Below the pieces are notes generated by a model that saw only the letters and a list, made by a program, of their open reading frames with translations, was not told the DNA's origin and ran no database searches. Below, in pieces: positions 42,908-51,376 of a DNA stretch of 64,000 nt (position 1 is its first letter; every line of letters begins with the position of its first letter). The stretch comes from JBPCQA01 sp050998615. Lineage in GTDB: Bacteria; Actinomycetota; Actinomycetes; Propionibacteriales; Nocardioidaceae. The translations under genes were made by a program, and so were the position numbers. Where the stretch lies: NCBI GenBank assembly GCA_050998615.1, contig JBPCQA010000021.1, positions 16,357 through 80,356 on the forward strand. Reading direction: 5' to 3'.

Positions 42908-43273
42908 TTATGGCAAACCAACACTCAGGTTTATTGACAGCTCCTCACCGAAGAGAGGACCAAAAAATATTAGATGAGATCCAATAAGTTCGCATTTCTC
43001 AATTTCAAACCGAATAAGGAACACCACTGAATCGCCGTAATTTGAAGCGCTTGAGTCCCTAGGCGAAAGAACCATCTGAGGAAGACACAGACGACAGCTC
43101 AAGACATTTACATGAAGATCCAACGGCTCCTGTCCCACAAATTCACAGAAAACAAAGAGCTCAGATTCAAGCTTGACAGGAGGAAGAACTTGAAGTTGAC
43201 CAGTCAGAGCGGTAACGCGAACGGATTCCTCAGAGACGGTTAGGTAAGCACCTCCCGCCACTAATCTCCGCAC
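42908..43273 (-). CDS. Unknown protein in the AT-rich patch
   Basis: About 121 residues of no recognisable family, rich in Leu, Glu and Val, with no signal peptide or clear membrane helix. The DNA is visibly AT-rich (parts near 30-50% G+C by eye against far higher values around it), which supports recent acquisition. The GTG at 43273 overlaps the end of the secreted-protein gene (stop at 43261), so the two are probably one operon; an alternative GTG at 43261 overlaps that stop (TAGTG). Confidence 0.45.
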   Translation of the reverse strand: MRRLVAGGAYLTVSEESVRVTALTGQLQVLPPVKLESELFVFCEFVGQEPLDLHVNVLSCRLCLPQMVLSPRDSSASNYGDSVVFLIRFEIEKCELIGSHLIFFGPLFGEELSINLSVGLP

Positions 43274-43770
43274 CTGACTATGTCAACAGTCCCGATAACA
43301 TTTGGATGGGACTGGTAATTCGCCTCAATATGCCGAGCTTCAGGTCTGTAATCTCCGATCTCCCCAGGAGTACAAGGATCAAACGCATCTGCTCGCAATT
43401 GATGCGTTATGTCGAACTTTATGCGGGAATGAACGGCATCGAAACAATTATAGTTTCCAGGAGGGCCTGCTCGATAACACTCTTGAATGACCACCTGTAA
43501 CTGCTGCTGCACAGTCTCTGTGCAACTCTGGACCGCACCGTATTGCACTGTCGCAACGTTTTTCAGGGGCTCTGTTAGGGCACCCCGACAAACGCCCACA
43601 GCCCAAGTTGGCTTGACTCGTTGTGAGTGAGCGGCATCGACATGCACTTCCCGATGATGCGTCGCGCGAACGCTTCCAGGCCTGGATGCAGCGCTAGCCC
43701 CGACGCCAAAGCTCAGCGTCAGGAGAGCGCTCATCGCAAAACCTGTTAAAGCAACAGTGCGGCGATTCAC
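43261..43770 (-). CDS. Secreted six-cysteine protein, unknown
   Basis: A 169-residue protein. VNRRTVALTGFAMSALLTL then SFGVGASA is a clear Sec signal peptide, with cleavage expected after ASA. The mature part has six Cys (in VGVCRG, QSCTET, QECYRA, NYNCFD, DPCTPG and VRCGD), enough for three disulfides, as in small extracellular or toxin-like proteins. I do not recognise the family. GTG at 43770 is well supported by GGAGGAGCTC just upstream; the frame is open to 43797. It lies in the AT-rich patch with the downstream gene 42908. Confidence 0.65.
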   Translation of the reverse strand: MNRRTVALTGFAMSALLTLSFGVGASAASRPGSVRATHHREVHVDAAHSQRVKPTWAVGVCRGALTEPLKNVATVQYGAVQSCTETVQQQLQVVIQECYRAGPPGNYNCFDAVHSRIKFDITHQLRADAFDPCTPGEIGDYRPEARHIEANYQSHPNVIGTVDIVRCGD

Positions 43771-43867
43771 GAGCTCCTCCAGTGGAATCAACATCACACT
43801 TCGTTGGGTAGCGCTTACACGTGTTATGTATCACAGCTTTGCGCGCCTGTCAACCCGCGACCCCGTC

Positions 43868-43918
43868 GACTTGTCCGACTCTGAGGGGGCTATAGCCTGC
43901 CGACGTTCGAACAACTTA
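43868..43918 (+). repeat. Third copy of the GACTTGTCCGA element
   Basis: GACTTGTCCGACTCTGAG at 43868-43885 and TTCGAACAACTT at 43906-43917 resemble the arms of the element at 31875-31947, with a decayed right arm. It lies just before the ribosome site of the small membrane gene 43936. Confidence 0.65.
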
Positions 43919-43935
43919 ATGGCGAGGAGGCAGAC

Positions 43936-44139
43936 GTGGGCGACGGATCTCAGGGCTACGTCGTCGGTTGGGGGACGCTGTCCCTGATCAACGCGGGCCT
44001 CGCCCAAGCAAAGGGTCGCAGCGGTCTTGGCTGGTGGCTGCTCTCCCTTCTCCTCGGACCGATCGCCACGCTGCTGATCGTGGTGCTCCCGCTGGCTGCA
44101 CCGACGTCCAGAGCCGCCCCTCAGCGCAACAAGTCGTGA
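43936..44139 (+). CDS. Small membrane protein
   Basis: 67 residues. A central hydrophobic segment, GWWLLSLLLGPIATLLIVVL, is flanked by Gly/Ser-rich and basic ends, giving one or two membrane spans. GTG at 43936 follows GGCGAGGAGG. The Leu-Leu-Gly-Pro core resembles small superinfection-immunity-like membrane proteins, but no function can be assigned. The element at 43868 lies at its promoter. Confidence 0.65.
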   Translation: MGDGSQGYVVGWGTLSLINAGLAQAKGRSGLGWWLLSLLLGPIATLLIVVLPLAAPTSRAAPQRNKS

Positions 44140-44155
44140 CCTCCGCCTCGTGCAA

Positions 44156-44743
44156 TCAGCTCATGGCTGCGTGACAGAACTGCCAAGTCGGGTAGCCGGA
44201 CTCGAGCAGCCTTCGGTGGCTCTCCCAGGTGTCCAACCAGAGCGGCGTTGGGGCAAACAAATCCACCGGACGGCCGGAAGCCAGCCGGTACCCCCATCTG
44301 AAACCGACCACCGGCGCCAACGTGCGCGACCGTACAACGTCGAGAATCGTGACGACCCAGGCGTGCGCCACCCAGTCACCATCGCGATGGTGCGGGTTGG
44401 CGGGAAAGTCCGAGAACGTCGGGAGAAATCCGAACGTGTAAAGCGGACACTCCGCGCCGAACACGGGCACCGCATCAACCTCTTCCGAGACGGTGCCGTC
44501 CAGGTCGCATCGCTCGATGACTTGTAACCACCCAAACCAGGCGCGCAGCCCCTCGCCGTCGTACCGGATCGTCGCCTGCACGCACGGAAAGCCACGGAAC
44601 GCAGCCTCGTCGTAGCCAACGGCAACCAGCCCAAGGCCGAGCTCCTCCGGATCGTCGTTGGGCCATACCTCCACATAGATCGACCCGGCCCGGTCACGGA
44701 CCTGAAACGGCATAACCAACGTTTGCCGGGAAGCAGGAGGCAT
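44156..44743 (-). CDS. Conserved hypothetical protein
   Basis: About 195 residues (185 if it starts at the Met at 44713), acidic, soluble, with aromatic-rich segments such as GWVAHAWVVTI-like DWVAHAWVVTILDVV, YRLASGRPVDLF and PLWLDTWESHRRLL. I recognise no domain. The open frame runs to 45340, but that part is antisense to the next gene. The start is uncertain: neither candidate has a strong ribosome site. Divergent from 44811. Confidence 0.55.
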   Translation of the reverse strand: MPPASRQTLVMPFQVRDRAGSIYVEVWPNDDPEELGLGLVAVGYDEAAFRGFPCVQATIRYDGEGLRAWFGWLQVIERCDLDGTVSEEVDAVPVFGAECPLYTFGFLPTFSDFPANPHHRDGDWVAHAWVVTILDVVRSRTLAPVVGFRWGYRLASGRPVDLFAPTPLWLDTWESHRRLLESGYPTWQFCHAAMS

Positions 44744-44810
44744 GATCTTGAGTCTGTCACTTCGGCCAGCCCGGGCATGCCTCCCGGCGTCGTTTGAACC
44801 GCCTGCCAGG

Positions 44811-45197
44811 ATGGAAGACATGACGCCGGGAGACCCGTTGTTGAGCGCACGCGCACGCGTGCTGAGAGATCTCGCTGCGGAGGGAGCAGTCGACCCGCAC
44901 ACGGTCTCGTTGGTCGAGGAATGCGTGGCGCAACGCCGGTGGTGGCTGTCGCAGTGGGCACAGGGATCGGCGTACGTCGAAGGGCTGGTCGCCCAGGACG
45001 TGCAGGACGCGCTCTTCGACGAAGCCCGCAGGTGGCCGGTATGCGCCAGTTGTCCCGACCCCGTCGAGCACAGCCTGTCGATCGAGCCAGAGCTGGGCCC
45101 GGATCCGCACTGGGTGTGCTCGGAGTCCGGTGCGGTGATCGCGCCGCTGGGGCATCTCGCGATGCGGGCCAGCGAACCCGGCGCCCAGCCTGACTGA
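44811..45197 (+). CDS. Conserved hypothetical actinobacterial protein
   Basis: About 128 residues. VLRDLAAEGAVDPHTVSLVEECVAQRR and GSAYVEGLVAQDVQDALFDEARRWPV are followed by a CASCPDP and a WVCSESGAV segment whose Cys residues could bind zinc. Similar proteins occur in other actinobacteria without assigned function. The ATG at 44811 or the second at 44820 starts it; the frame extends to 44742 over the divergent gene. Confidence 0.6.
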   Translation: MEDMTPGDPLLSARARVLRDLAAEGAVDPHTVSLVEECVAQRRWWLSQWAQGSAYVEGLVAQDVQDALFDEARRWPVCASCPDPVEHSLSIEPELGPDPHWVCSESGAVIAPLGHLAMRASEPGAQPD

Positions 45198-45254
45198 ACG
45201 CCGTCGGCTCGAACGCAGCCAGCCCTGAGCCGGACTGAGCTACCGGCAGTTCGA

Positions 45255-46196
45255 CTATCGCCGGCGCCGGCCGAACAGCAGCTTCTTGAGTACGACGAGC
45301 ACCGCCAGCGCGCCAGCCGCGCCGGCCAGGTAAGGCGCATACCGCTTCGCCAAGACCGGCAACACCGTCGCCCCCAAGTTCAGCTCAGCCGCTGGCGTGG
45401 ATTCTCGTGGCTGGGCTGGGGCGGCCGCGGCCCGGTGTTTGCCGGCGGCGTCCGCGGACGAGCCGTCGTGCGAACCGGCCGACGAGGCCGCGACAGCCGG
45501 CTTGCTCGTGGTGCCGCTCGCCGACAGCGGTTGGGCGGCCACTGGCGACGAGGGGCTCGGCTGTGTCTCGGCGCGACTCGACTGGTTGCCGGCCTGCCCG
45601 GCGATCGCCGGGTCGGCAGCGGTCGCAGCCGCCGCTTGCCCGCCCGCTGCCGAGGGCGAGCCTGTGCCAGCCGCCGGGGCAGTGCCAGCCGCCGGGGCAG
45701 TGCCGGCCGCCGAGGCAGCCGCCGTCCCGGTGTCCGAGCGGCCGGTGTCCGACGTGCCGAGCTGTTTCTCCAGGCACGCGACGAACTGGGCGAGCAGCTT
45801 GTCGCTGACGTCTTGCATGACACCGCGTCCGAACTGGGCTGGGCGCCCGGTGACGTTGAGGTCGGTGGTGACTTCGACACCCGTGGAGTTGTCGCCCTTG
45901 GCCGTCAACCGGGCGGTCACCCCCGCACCCGCGGTGCCGTTGCCGCGCTTGTCCTTGCCTTTCGCCTCCACTACCGCCCGGTGTGCTGCTTCGTCTCGTT
46001 CGACGAAACGGCCGGTTCCGGCGTACTGCAAGGAAATCGGGCCGAGCTTGACCTTGACCGCGCCCGCGAAGCTCTCACCGTCGTACGACGAGAGGGAGGC
46101 GCCCGGAAAGCACGGCGCGACCGACTCGAGGTCGTTGAAGGCCGCCCAAGCCTGCGCGATCGACACCGGAACGGTGAAGCTGTGCGTCAACTGCAT
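45255..46196 (-). CDS. coxG: CoxG-type SRPBCC protein with membrane anchor
   Basis: 313 residues. Residues 1-150 are a START/SRPBCC domain of the CoxG family (MQLTHSFTVPVSIAQAWAAF, VAPCFPGASLSSYDGESFAG). A long Ala/Pro/Ser-rich linker follows, with a GTAPAAG tandem repeat near residue 165. The end is a single C-terminal helix with basic tail (LAGAAGALAVLVVLKKLLFG, RRRR). CoxG is proposed to recruit CO dehydrogenase to the membrane, and the anchor fits. Last gene of the coxSLMG block, 39 bases after coxM. Confidence 0.88.
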   Translation of the reverse strand: MQLTHSFTVPVSIAQAWAAFNDLESVAPCFPGASLSSYDGESFAGAVKVKLGPISLQYAGTGRFVERDEAAHRAVVEAKGKDKRGNGTAGAGVTARLTAKGDNSTGVEVTTDLNVTGRPAQFGRGVMQDVSDKLLAQFVACLEKQLGTSDTGRSDTGTAAASAAGTAPAAGTAPAAGTGSPSAAGGQAAAATAADPAIAGQAGNQSSRAETQPSPSSPVAAQPLSASGTTSKPAVAASSAGSHDGSSADAAGKHRAAAAPAQPRESTPAAELNLGATVLPVLAKRYAPYLAGAAGALAVLVVLKKLLFGRRRR

Positions 46197-46235
46197 GGCG
46201 GTCCCTTCGTGATGGTCCTTGCGGGCGGGAAGTCG

Positions 46236-47090
46236 TCAGCTTCCGGCGGCGGCCAACACGGCACGGCGCGTCAGCACGGTGGACAGATGCCGCCGGTATT
46301 CGGCATCGCCATTAGTGTCCGAAGGCGGGTTGGTGCCCTGGGCCGCCTGAGCCACCGCGGACTTGATCCCCTCGGCGGTGGCCGGCCTGCCGACCAGGCC
46401 CTGCTCGACCGCGGTGGCCCGAATCGGGACCGACCCCATGTTGGTCAAGCCCACCCTCGCCTCGGCGATCTTGCCGCCTTCGGAGCGGATCGCGACGGCC
46501 ACCCCGACGATCGACCACTGCTGCGCCACCCGGGTGAACTTCTCGTAGTGCGACCGCCAGCCGGTGTGCTTTGGCACCCGGATCTTGGTCAGCAGCTCGT
46601 TTTCGCCCACTGCGGTGGTGAACAGGTCGGTGAAGAAGTCAGCTGCCGGCACGGTTCGCTCCCCGTCCGGACCGACGATGACCAGCTCGGCGTCCAGCGC
46701 GAGCACCGGCGCGGGCATGTCACCAGCAGGGTCGGCATGCACGAGTGCGCCACCAAGCGTGCCGCGGTGCCGCACCTGGGGATCGGCGACCGTCTGGGCG
46801 GTGAGCGACAACAGCTCGGCGTGCTGCTTGACGAGCTCGTCATTCACCACGTCGTCGTGCGTCGTCATTGCCCCGATCACAATCGCATCACCGTCATCGC
46901 TTACACCGTGCAGCTCGGGGATCCGGCCAAGGTCGACGATCAGCGTCGGCGCGGCCAACCGCAACCGCAGCACCGGGATCAAACTCTGACCACCGGCCAT
47001 CACCTTGATCTCCTCGGCGTCGGACGACAACGCGGCCAACGCCGCTTCGATCGACTCAGGCGCCTGGTAGTCGAATGCTGCCGGGATCAT
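46236..47090 (-). CDS. coxM: CO dehydrogenase / xanthine-dehydrogenase medium (FAD) subunit
   Basis: 284 residues with the FAD-binding domain of molybdenum hydroxylases: VMAGGQSLIPVLRLRLA for the flavin phosphate, TVADPQVRHRGTLGGALVHADPAGD for the second FAD motif. It passes electrons from the iron-sulfur subunit to a quinone or other acceptor. The start overlaps the coxL stop by 4 bases (ATGA), so the subunits are translated together. Confidence 0.9.
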   Translation of the reverse strand: MIPAAFDYQAPESIEAALAALSSDAEEIKVMAGGQSLIPVLRLRLAAPTLIVDLGRIPELHGVSDDGDAIVIGAMTTHDDVVNDELVKQHAELLSLTAQTVADPQVRHRGTLGGALVHADPAGDMPAPVLALDAELVIVGPDGERTVPAADFFTDLFTTAVGENELLTKIRVPKHTGWRSHYEKFTRVAQQWSIVGVAVAIRSEGGKIAEARVGLTNMGSVPIRATAVEQGLVGRPATAEGIKSAVAQAAQGTNPPSDTNGDAEYRRHLSTVLTRRAVLAAAGS

Positions 47091-49591
47091 GCCGGCCCTC
47101 CCTCATGGCTAGTGCCCTCGTTTGTCGTGCCTTCGCTGACCGCGGCGTTGTGCGACGGCAAGGCGTTCTCGTCGACGGTCGGATTCTTCGCAGGCGTGGC
47201 CGCGCCGGCCGAGGCGTGCTGGATGGCCGTCCACACGCGATGCGGCGAACACGGCATCGCGATGTCGTCGACGCCGAGATGACGTACGGCGTCGACCACC
47301 GCGTTGACGACCGCCGGAGTCGAGGCGATCGTGCCGGCCTCGCCGACGCCCTTGACGCCGAGTGCGTTCGTGGTGGACGCCGACTCGGTGCGGTCGGTGG
47401 TGAACTTCGGCATGTCGGCGGCGCTCGGGACGAGGTAATCGACGAACGAGCCGGTCACTAGCGTGCCCGCGTCGTCGTACACCGCCTCTTCGAACAGCGC
47501 CTGGGCGATCCCCTGGACGAGCCCACCATGGACCTGTCCCTCGACGATCAGCGGGTTGACCACCGTGCCGACATCGTCGACGCACGTGTAGTTGCGGATC
47601 TTCGCCTCACCGGTCTCGGTGTCGACCTCGATCGCGCATAGATGGGTGCCGTGGGGGAAGCTGAAGTTGACTGGGTCGTAGGTCGCGTCCGCGTCCAACG
47701 ACGGCTCGACGCCGTCGGGCAGGTTGTGCGCGGCGAACGTCGCCAACGCGATCTCGCCGAGCCCCAGGCTGGAGTCGGTGCCGCGGACGGTGAACTTGCC
47801 TCCCGCGAACTCCAGGTCGTCGGCGTTGGCCTCAAGCAGATGCGCCGCGATCGGTCTCGCCTTTTCGATCACCTTGTCAGCAGCCGCGACCACCGCCATG
47901 CCGCCGACCGTCAGCGACCGTGACCCGTAGGTGTCGAGGCCCTTCGGCGAGATCGCGGTGTCGCCATGGAGCACCTCGATGTCGTCGAACCGGACACCGA
48001 GCCGATCGGCCACGATCTGGCTCCAGGCAGTCTCGTGGCCCTGCCCGTGGGCGCTAGAGCCGGTCACCACCTCGACAGTGCCGCTGGCTAGCATCCGCAC
48101 CGAAGCGTGCTCCCAGCCACCAGCGCCGTACGACAACGACCCAAGCACTCGCGACGGGGCGAGCCCGCACATCTCGGTGAACGTGGAGATGCCGATGCCG
48201 AGCTGGACTGGATCACCGTTGTCGCGGCGCTGCTTCTGCTCCGCTCGCAGCGCGTCGTAGCCGAACAACTCCTTGGCCTTGTTGGTGGCGGCCTCGTAGT
48301 TGCCGGAGTCGTATTCGAGGCCGCACACGGTGGTGAACGGGAACTCCTCGTGCCTGATCCAGTTCTTCTCGCGCACCTCCATCGGGTCGACACCGAGCTC
48401 AGCGGCCAGCTCGGTCATCATCCGCTCGATCGCGAATGTCGCCTCTGGCCGGCCTGCTCCGCGGTAGGCGTCGGTCCAGGCCTTGTTGGTGAAGACGTTC
48501 GTGCACGAGAAGCGGTAGGCGGGGAACTTGTAGATCGAGTTGTACATGAACGCGCCGAGCACCGGGATGCCCGGCGTGACGAGGCCGAGGTAGGCGCCCA
48601 TGTCGGCGAGCAGCTCGACCTTGAGCCCCGTGACGGTGCCCTCCTTGGTGGCCGACAGGGTGAGTTTTTGGATCTGGTCGCGGCCGTGGTGTGCCGCCAC
48701 CATCGATTCGCTGCGCGTCTCGGTGTATTTGCAGGGCTTCCCTAGCCGGCGCGCGGCCACCAAGGTGATGACCTCTTCTGGGGTGACCTGCAGCTTGCCG
48801 CCGAAACCGCCTCCGACGTCGGGTGCGATGACCCGCAATTTCGACTCCGGCACACCGCAGGTCAGCGCCAGCATCAACCGCAAGATGTGCGGCACCTGGG
48901 TTGCCGACCACATTGTGATTTGTTCGGTGGTTGGGTCGACGACCACCGAGCGTGGCTCCATAAACGCCGGGATCAGCCGCTGTTCGCGGAACGTGCGTTC
49001 GACGACGACCTCGGCGTCGTGAATCGCGTCCTCGACGTTGCCGCCGGTGCCGGCCTCCGCCGAGTCGAACACCCAGGTGGCCGACACATTGGTGCCGAGG
49101 TCCGGATGGGTCAGGTCGCCTCCCTTGGCGGCGGCGGCCATGTCGAGCACAACCGGGAGGTCGTCATACTCCACGTCGACCAGCTCGACCGCATCGCGCG
49201 CGGCGACCGCCGAGCGGGCGATCACACACGCGACGACCTCGCCGGCGAAGTTGACGGTGTCGACGGCGATGGCCGGATGCGGTGGCGCCTTCTGATCCGG
49301 GGTGATCGGCCATGCGCATGGAAGGCTGCCCTGCTCGTCGGCGATGTCAGACCCGGTGAGCACGGCGACAACACCGGGTGACTGCTTGGCCGCGCTCGTG
49401 TCGATCGACGTGATCTTGCCGTGCGCAACCGGGCTGCGGACCATCGCGAGATGCAACATGCCGGGCAGCGTGAAGTTGTCGGTCCACCGGGTGCGCCCGG
49501 TGATCAGCCGGCGGTCTTCCTTGCGCCGGCGTGGGCTGCCGACCTCGGTGGTGGGCTGCTCTTGGGTGGGCTTGTCCTCGGTGATCGTCAT
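47087..49591 (-). CDS. coxL: Form II CO dehydrogenase-type molybdenum subunit
   Basis: 834 residues with the molybdopterin-binding domains of the xanthine oxidase family. The active-site loop reads AYRGAGR at residues 375-381, the form II signature; true form I CO dehydrogenases have AYRCSFR with an S-bound copper. The catalytic Glu lies at about 751 in GVGEAG. VGGGFGGKLQVTPEE is the Mo-cofactor loop. Form II proteins may oxidise CO only weakly or act on another aldehyde or heterocycle; the substrate is unproven. Overlaps coxS by 4 bases. Confidence 0.92.
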   Translation of the reverse strand: MTITEDKPTQEQPTTEVGSPRRRKEDRRLITGRTRWTDNFTLPGMLHLAMVRSPVAHGKITSIDTSAAKQSPGVVAVLTGSDIADEQGSLPCAWPITPDQKAPPHPAIAVDTVNFAGEVVACVIARSAVAARDAVELVDVEYDDLPVVLDMAAAAKGGDLTHPDLGTNVSATWVFDSAEAGTGGNVEDAIHDAEVVVERTFREQRLIPAFMEPRSVVVDPTTEQITMWSATQVPHILRLMLALTCGVPESKLRVIAPDVGGGFGGKLQVTPEEVITLVAARRLGKPCKYTETRSESMVAAHHGRDQIQKLTLSATKEGTVTGLKVELLADMGAYLGLVTPGIPVLGAFMYNSIYKFPAYRFSCTNVFTNKAWTDAYRGAGRPEATFAIERMMTELAAELGVDPMEVREKNWIRHEEFPFTTVCGLEYDSGNYEAATNKAKELFGYDALRAEQKQRRDNGDPVQLGIGISTFTEMCGLAPSRVLGSLSYGAGGWEHASVRMLASGTVEVVTGSSAHGQGHETAWSQIVADRLGVRFDDIEVLHGDTAISPKGLDTYGSRSLTVGGMAVVAAADKVIEKARPIAAHLLEANADDLEFAGGKFTVRGTDSSLGLGEIALATFAAHNLPDGVEPSLDADATYDPVNFSFPHGTHLCAIEVDTETGEAKIRNYTCVDDVGTVVNPLIVEGQVHGGLVQGIAQALFEEAVYDDAGTLVTGSFVDYLVPSAADMPKFTTDRTESASTTNALGVKGVGEAGTIASTPAVVNAVVDAVRHLGVDDIAMPCSPHRVWTAIQHASAGAATPAKNPTVDENALPSHNAAVSEGTTNEGTSHEGGPA

Positions 49592-50055
49592 GCGGCACCT
49601 CCGCCGGCGACGCTCATGACGGCCTTGACGATGTTCTGGTAGCCGGTGCAGCGGCAGAGGTTGCCTTCGAGGCCGTCACGGACCTCGTCCTCGGTTGGCG
49701 TCGGATTGTTCTTCAGCAAGTCGATGCTCTGCATGATCATCCCCGGAGTGCAATATCCGCACTGCAGTGCATGGTTTTCGTGGAATGCCTGCTGCATCGG
49801 GTGCAATTCGCCGTCGCTGACCAGGCCTTCGATCGTGGTCACCTCGTGGCCATCGGCTTGTACGGCGAGCACCGTGCAGGACTTCACACTGGTCCCGTCG
49901 AGGTGGACGGTGCACGCGCCACAGTTGCTGGTGTCGCAGCCGATCACCGTGCCCGTCTTGCCGATGCCTTCTCGCAAATAGTGCACCAGCAGGGTTCGAG
50001 GCTCGACGTCGTCTGAGTAGCTAACCCCGTCGACAGTGATGTTGATTCGGGTCAT
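49588..50055 (-). CDS. coxS: CO dehydrogenase-type small [2Fe-2S] subunit
   Basis: 155 residues with two [2Fe-2S] clusters. The ferredoxin-type cysteines are 40, 45, 48 and 60 (GCDTSNCGAC, then Cys60); the C-terminal cluster uses 99, 102, 134 and 136 (CGYC and CRC). ATG at 50055 follows GAGAGG. First gene of the coxS-L-M-G block. The 154 bases upstream to xdhC hold a 22-bp tandem repeat and presumably a promoter. Confidence 0.93.
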   Translation of the reverse strand: MTRINITVDGVSYSDDVEPRTLLVHYLREGIGKTGTVIGCDTSNCGACTVHLDGTSVKSCTVLAVQADGHEVTTIEGLVSDGELHPMQQAFHENHALQCGYCTPGMIMQSIDLLKNNPTPTEDEVRDGLEGNLCRCTGYQNIVKAVMSVAGGGAA

Positions 50056-50183
50056 GCGGGCAACCTCTCGGCGTGGGAGTTCGTTAGCAGCCGTCGGAGT
50101 CGGGGCAGAGAGCGCGGGGGCTGAGTCGACGCATGGCGGCCATAGAGGTAACACAACCTTGCTTCTCGCCTCCACACAAGGCC

Positions 50184-50227
50184 TACCCAAAAGTCGACCC
50201 GCCAACTTCTTACCCTCGACCCGCCAA
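50184..50227 (-). repeat. 22-bp tandem repeat at the end of xdhC
   Basis: Two units (minus strand) begin TTGGCGGGTCGA and end AAGAAG, period 22, the first followed by a third diverged piece. They match the array at 8401 in length and core (TGGCGGGTCG). Part of the array is translated as the xdhC C-terminus (KKLAGRG). Confidence 0.8.
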
Positions 50228-51376
50228 CTTCTTAGCGGCGGCCTGTTTGGTGTGGTGGACGGGACCGGCGGTGCCGGCTAGGCGCTCGCCGCGACCACCC
50301 CACCTCAGCGCGATGATCTCCGCGGCAATGCTGACCGCCGTCTCTTCGGGGGTGCGGGCACCCAGGTCCAAACCGATCGGGCTGGAAAGCCTGGCCAGCT
50401 CCTCGTCGGCAAGACCTGCGTCACGCAAGCGGGCAGTCCGGTCGTCGTGTGTGCGTCGCGACCCCATCGCCCCGACATAGGCGACCTCGGGCAGTCTCAG
50501 CGCGACCTCCAACACCGGCACGTCGAACTTCGGGTCGTGGGTCAACACACAAATAACCGTGCGTGAGTCGATGCGTCCAGCCTCGGACTCTGCCGTGAGA
50601 TACCTATGCGGCCAGGTGACCACGACCTCGTCCGCCTCGGGAAACCTGGAGGCGGTGGCGAACACCGGCCGCGCATCACAGACGGTGACGTGGTAGCCGA
50701 GGAAGGACCCGACCCGCGCGACGGCCGCCGCGAAGTCGATAGCACCGAACACCAGCATTCGGGGTTTCGGTGCGTACGACGACACGAATGCCGCCATCCC
50801 GTCACCACGGCGTTGACCGTCCGGACCGTAATGCAGCGTCTCGTTGCGGCCGTTGGCCAGCAGCCCTCGGGCGTCCGCCGCCACTGCCGCGTCCGCCCGG
50901 CTTGACCCAAGCGATCCCTCCAGCTCCCGCTCGTCCCCCTCGGGTCGCACGATCAACCGCCGGCCTACCCAGTCGGGATCATCGTGGCTGACGACGGTCG
51001 CCACCGCCACCGGTCGGTCAGCCTCGATGTCGGCTGCCACGTCCGCGAGTTGCGGGAAGCTGCCTCGGTCGATCACCTCGACGAAGACGTCGAGGATCCC
51101 GCCACAGGTGAGGCCGACGGCGAAGGCATCGTCGTCGCTGACGCCGTACCTTTCGAGCACCGGAACCCGATCGGAAAGCACCTGTTGGGAGAGTTCGTAA
51201 ACGGCGCCCTCGACGCATCCGCCGGACACCGAGCCGACGGCTTCGCCCTCGGGACCGACCAGCATCGATGCACCGGGAGGTCGTGGAGCGGACTGGAAGG
51301 TCGCCACCACGGTGCCGACTCCGACGGGCTCGTCCGCCTGCCACCATTTGAGCAGCGGCGCCAACACCTCACGCAT
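50210..51376 (-). CDS. xdhC: XdhC/CoxI-family molybdenum-enzyme maturation protein
   Basis: 388 residues. The N-terminal XdhC domain has SVSGGCVEGAVYEL and GLTCGGILDVFVEVIDR; the C-terminal Rossmann part has MLVFGAIDFAAAVARVG and TAEEIIALRWGGRG-like EIIALRWGG. Such proteins bind molybdenum cofactor, assist its sulfuration and insert it into hydroxylases. The start overlaps coxE by 8 bases. The last residues (KKLAGRG) come from a tandem repeat. Confidence 0.88.
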   Translation of the reverse strand: MREVLAPLLKWWQADEPVGVGTVVATFQSAPRPPGASMLVGPEGEAVGSVSGGCVEGAVYELSQQVLSDRVPVLERYGVSDDDAFAVGLTCGGILDVFVEVIDRGSFPQLADVAADIEADRPVAVATVVSHDDPDWVGRRLIVRPEGDERELEGSLGSSRADAAVAADARGLLANGRNETLHYGPDGQRRGDGMAAFVSSYAPKPRMLVFGAIDFAAAVARVGSFLGYHVTVCDARPVFATASRFPEADEVVVTWPHRYLTAESEAGRIDSRTVICVLTHDPKFDVPVLEVALRLPEVAYVGAMGSRRTHDDRTARLRDAGLADEELARLSSPIGLDLGARTPEETAVSIAAEIIALRWGGRGERLAGTAGPVHHTKQAAAKKLAGRG

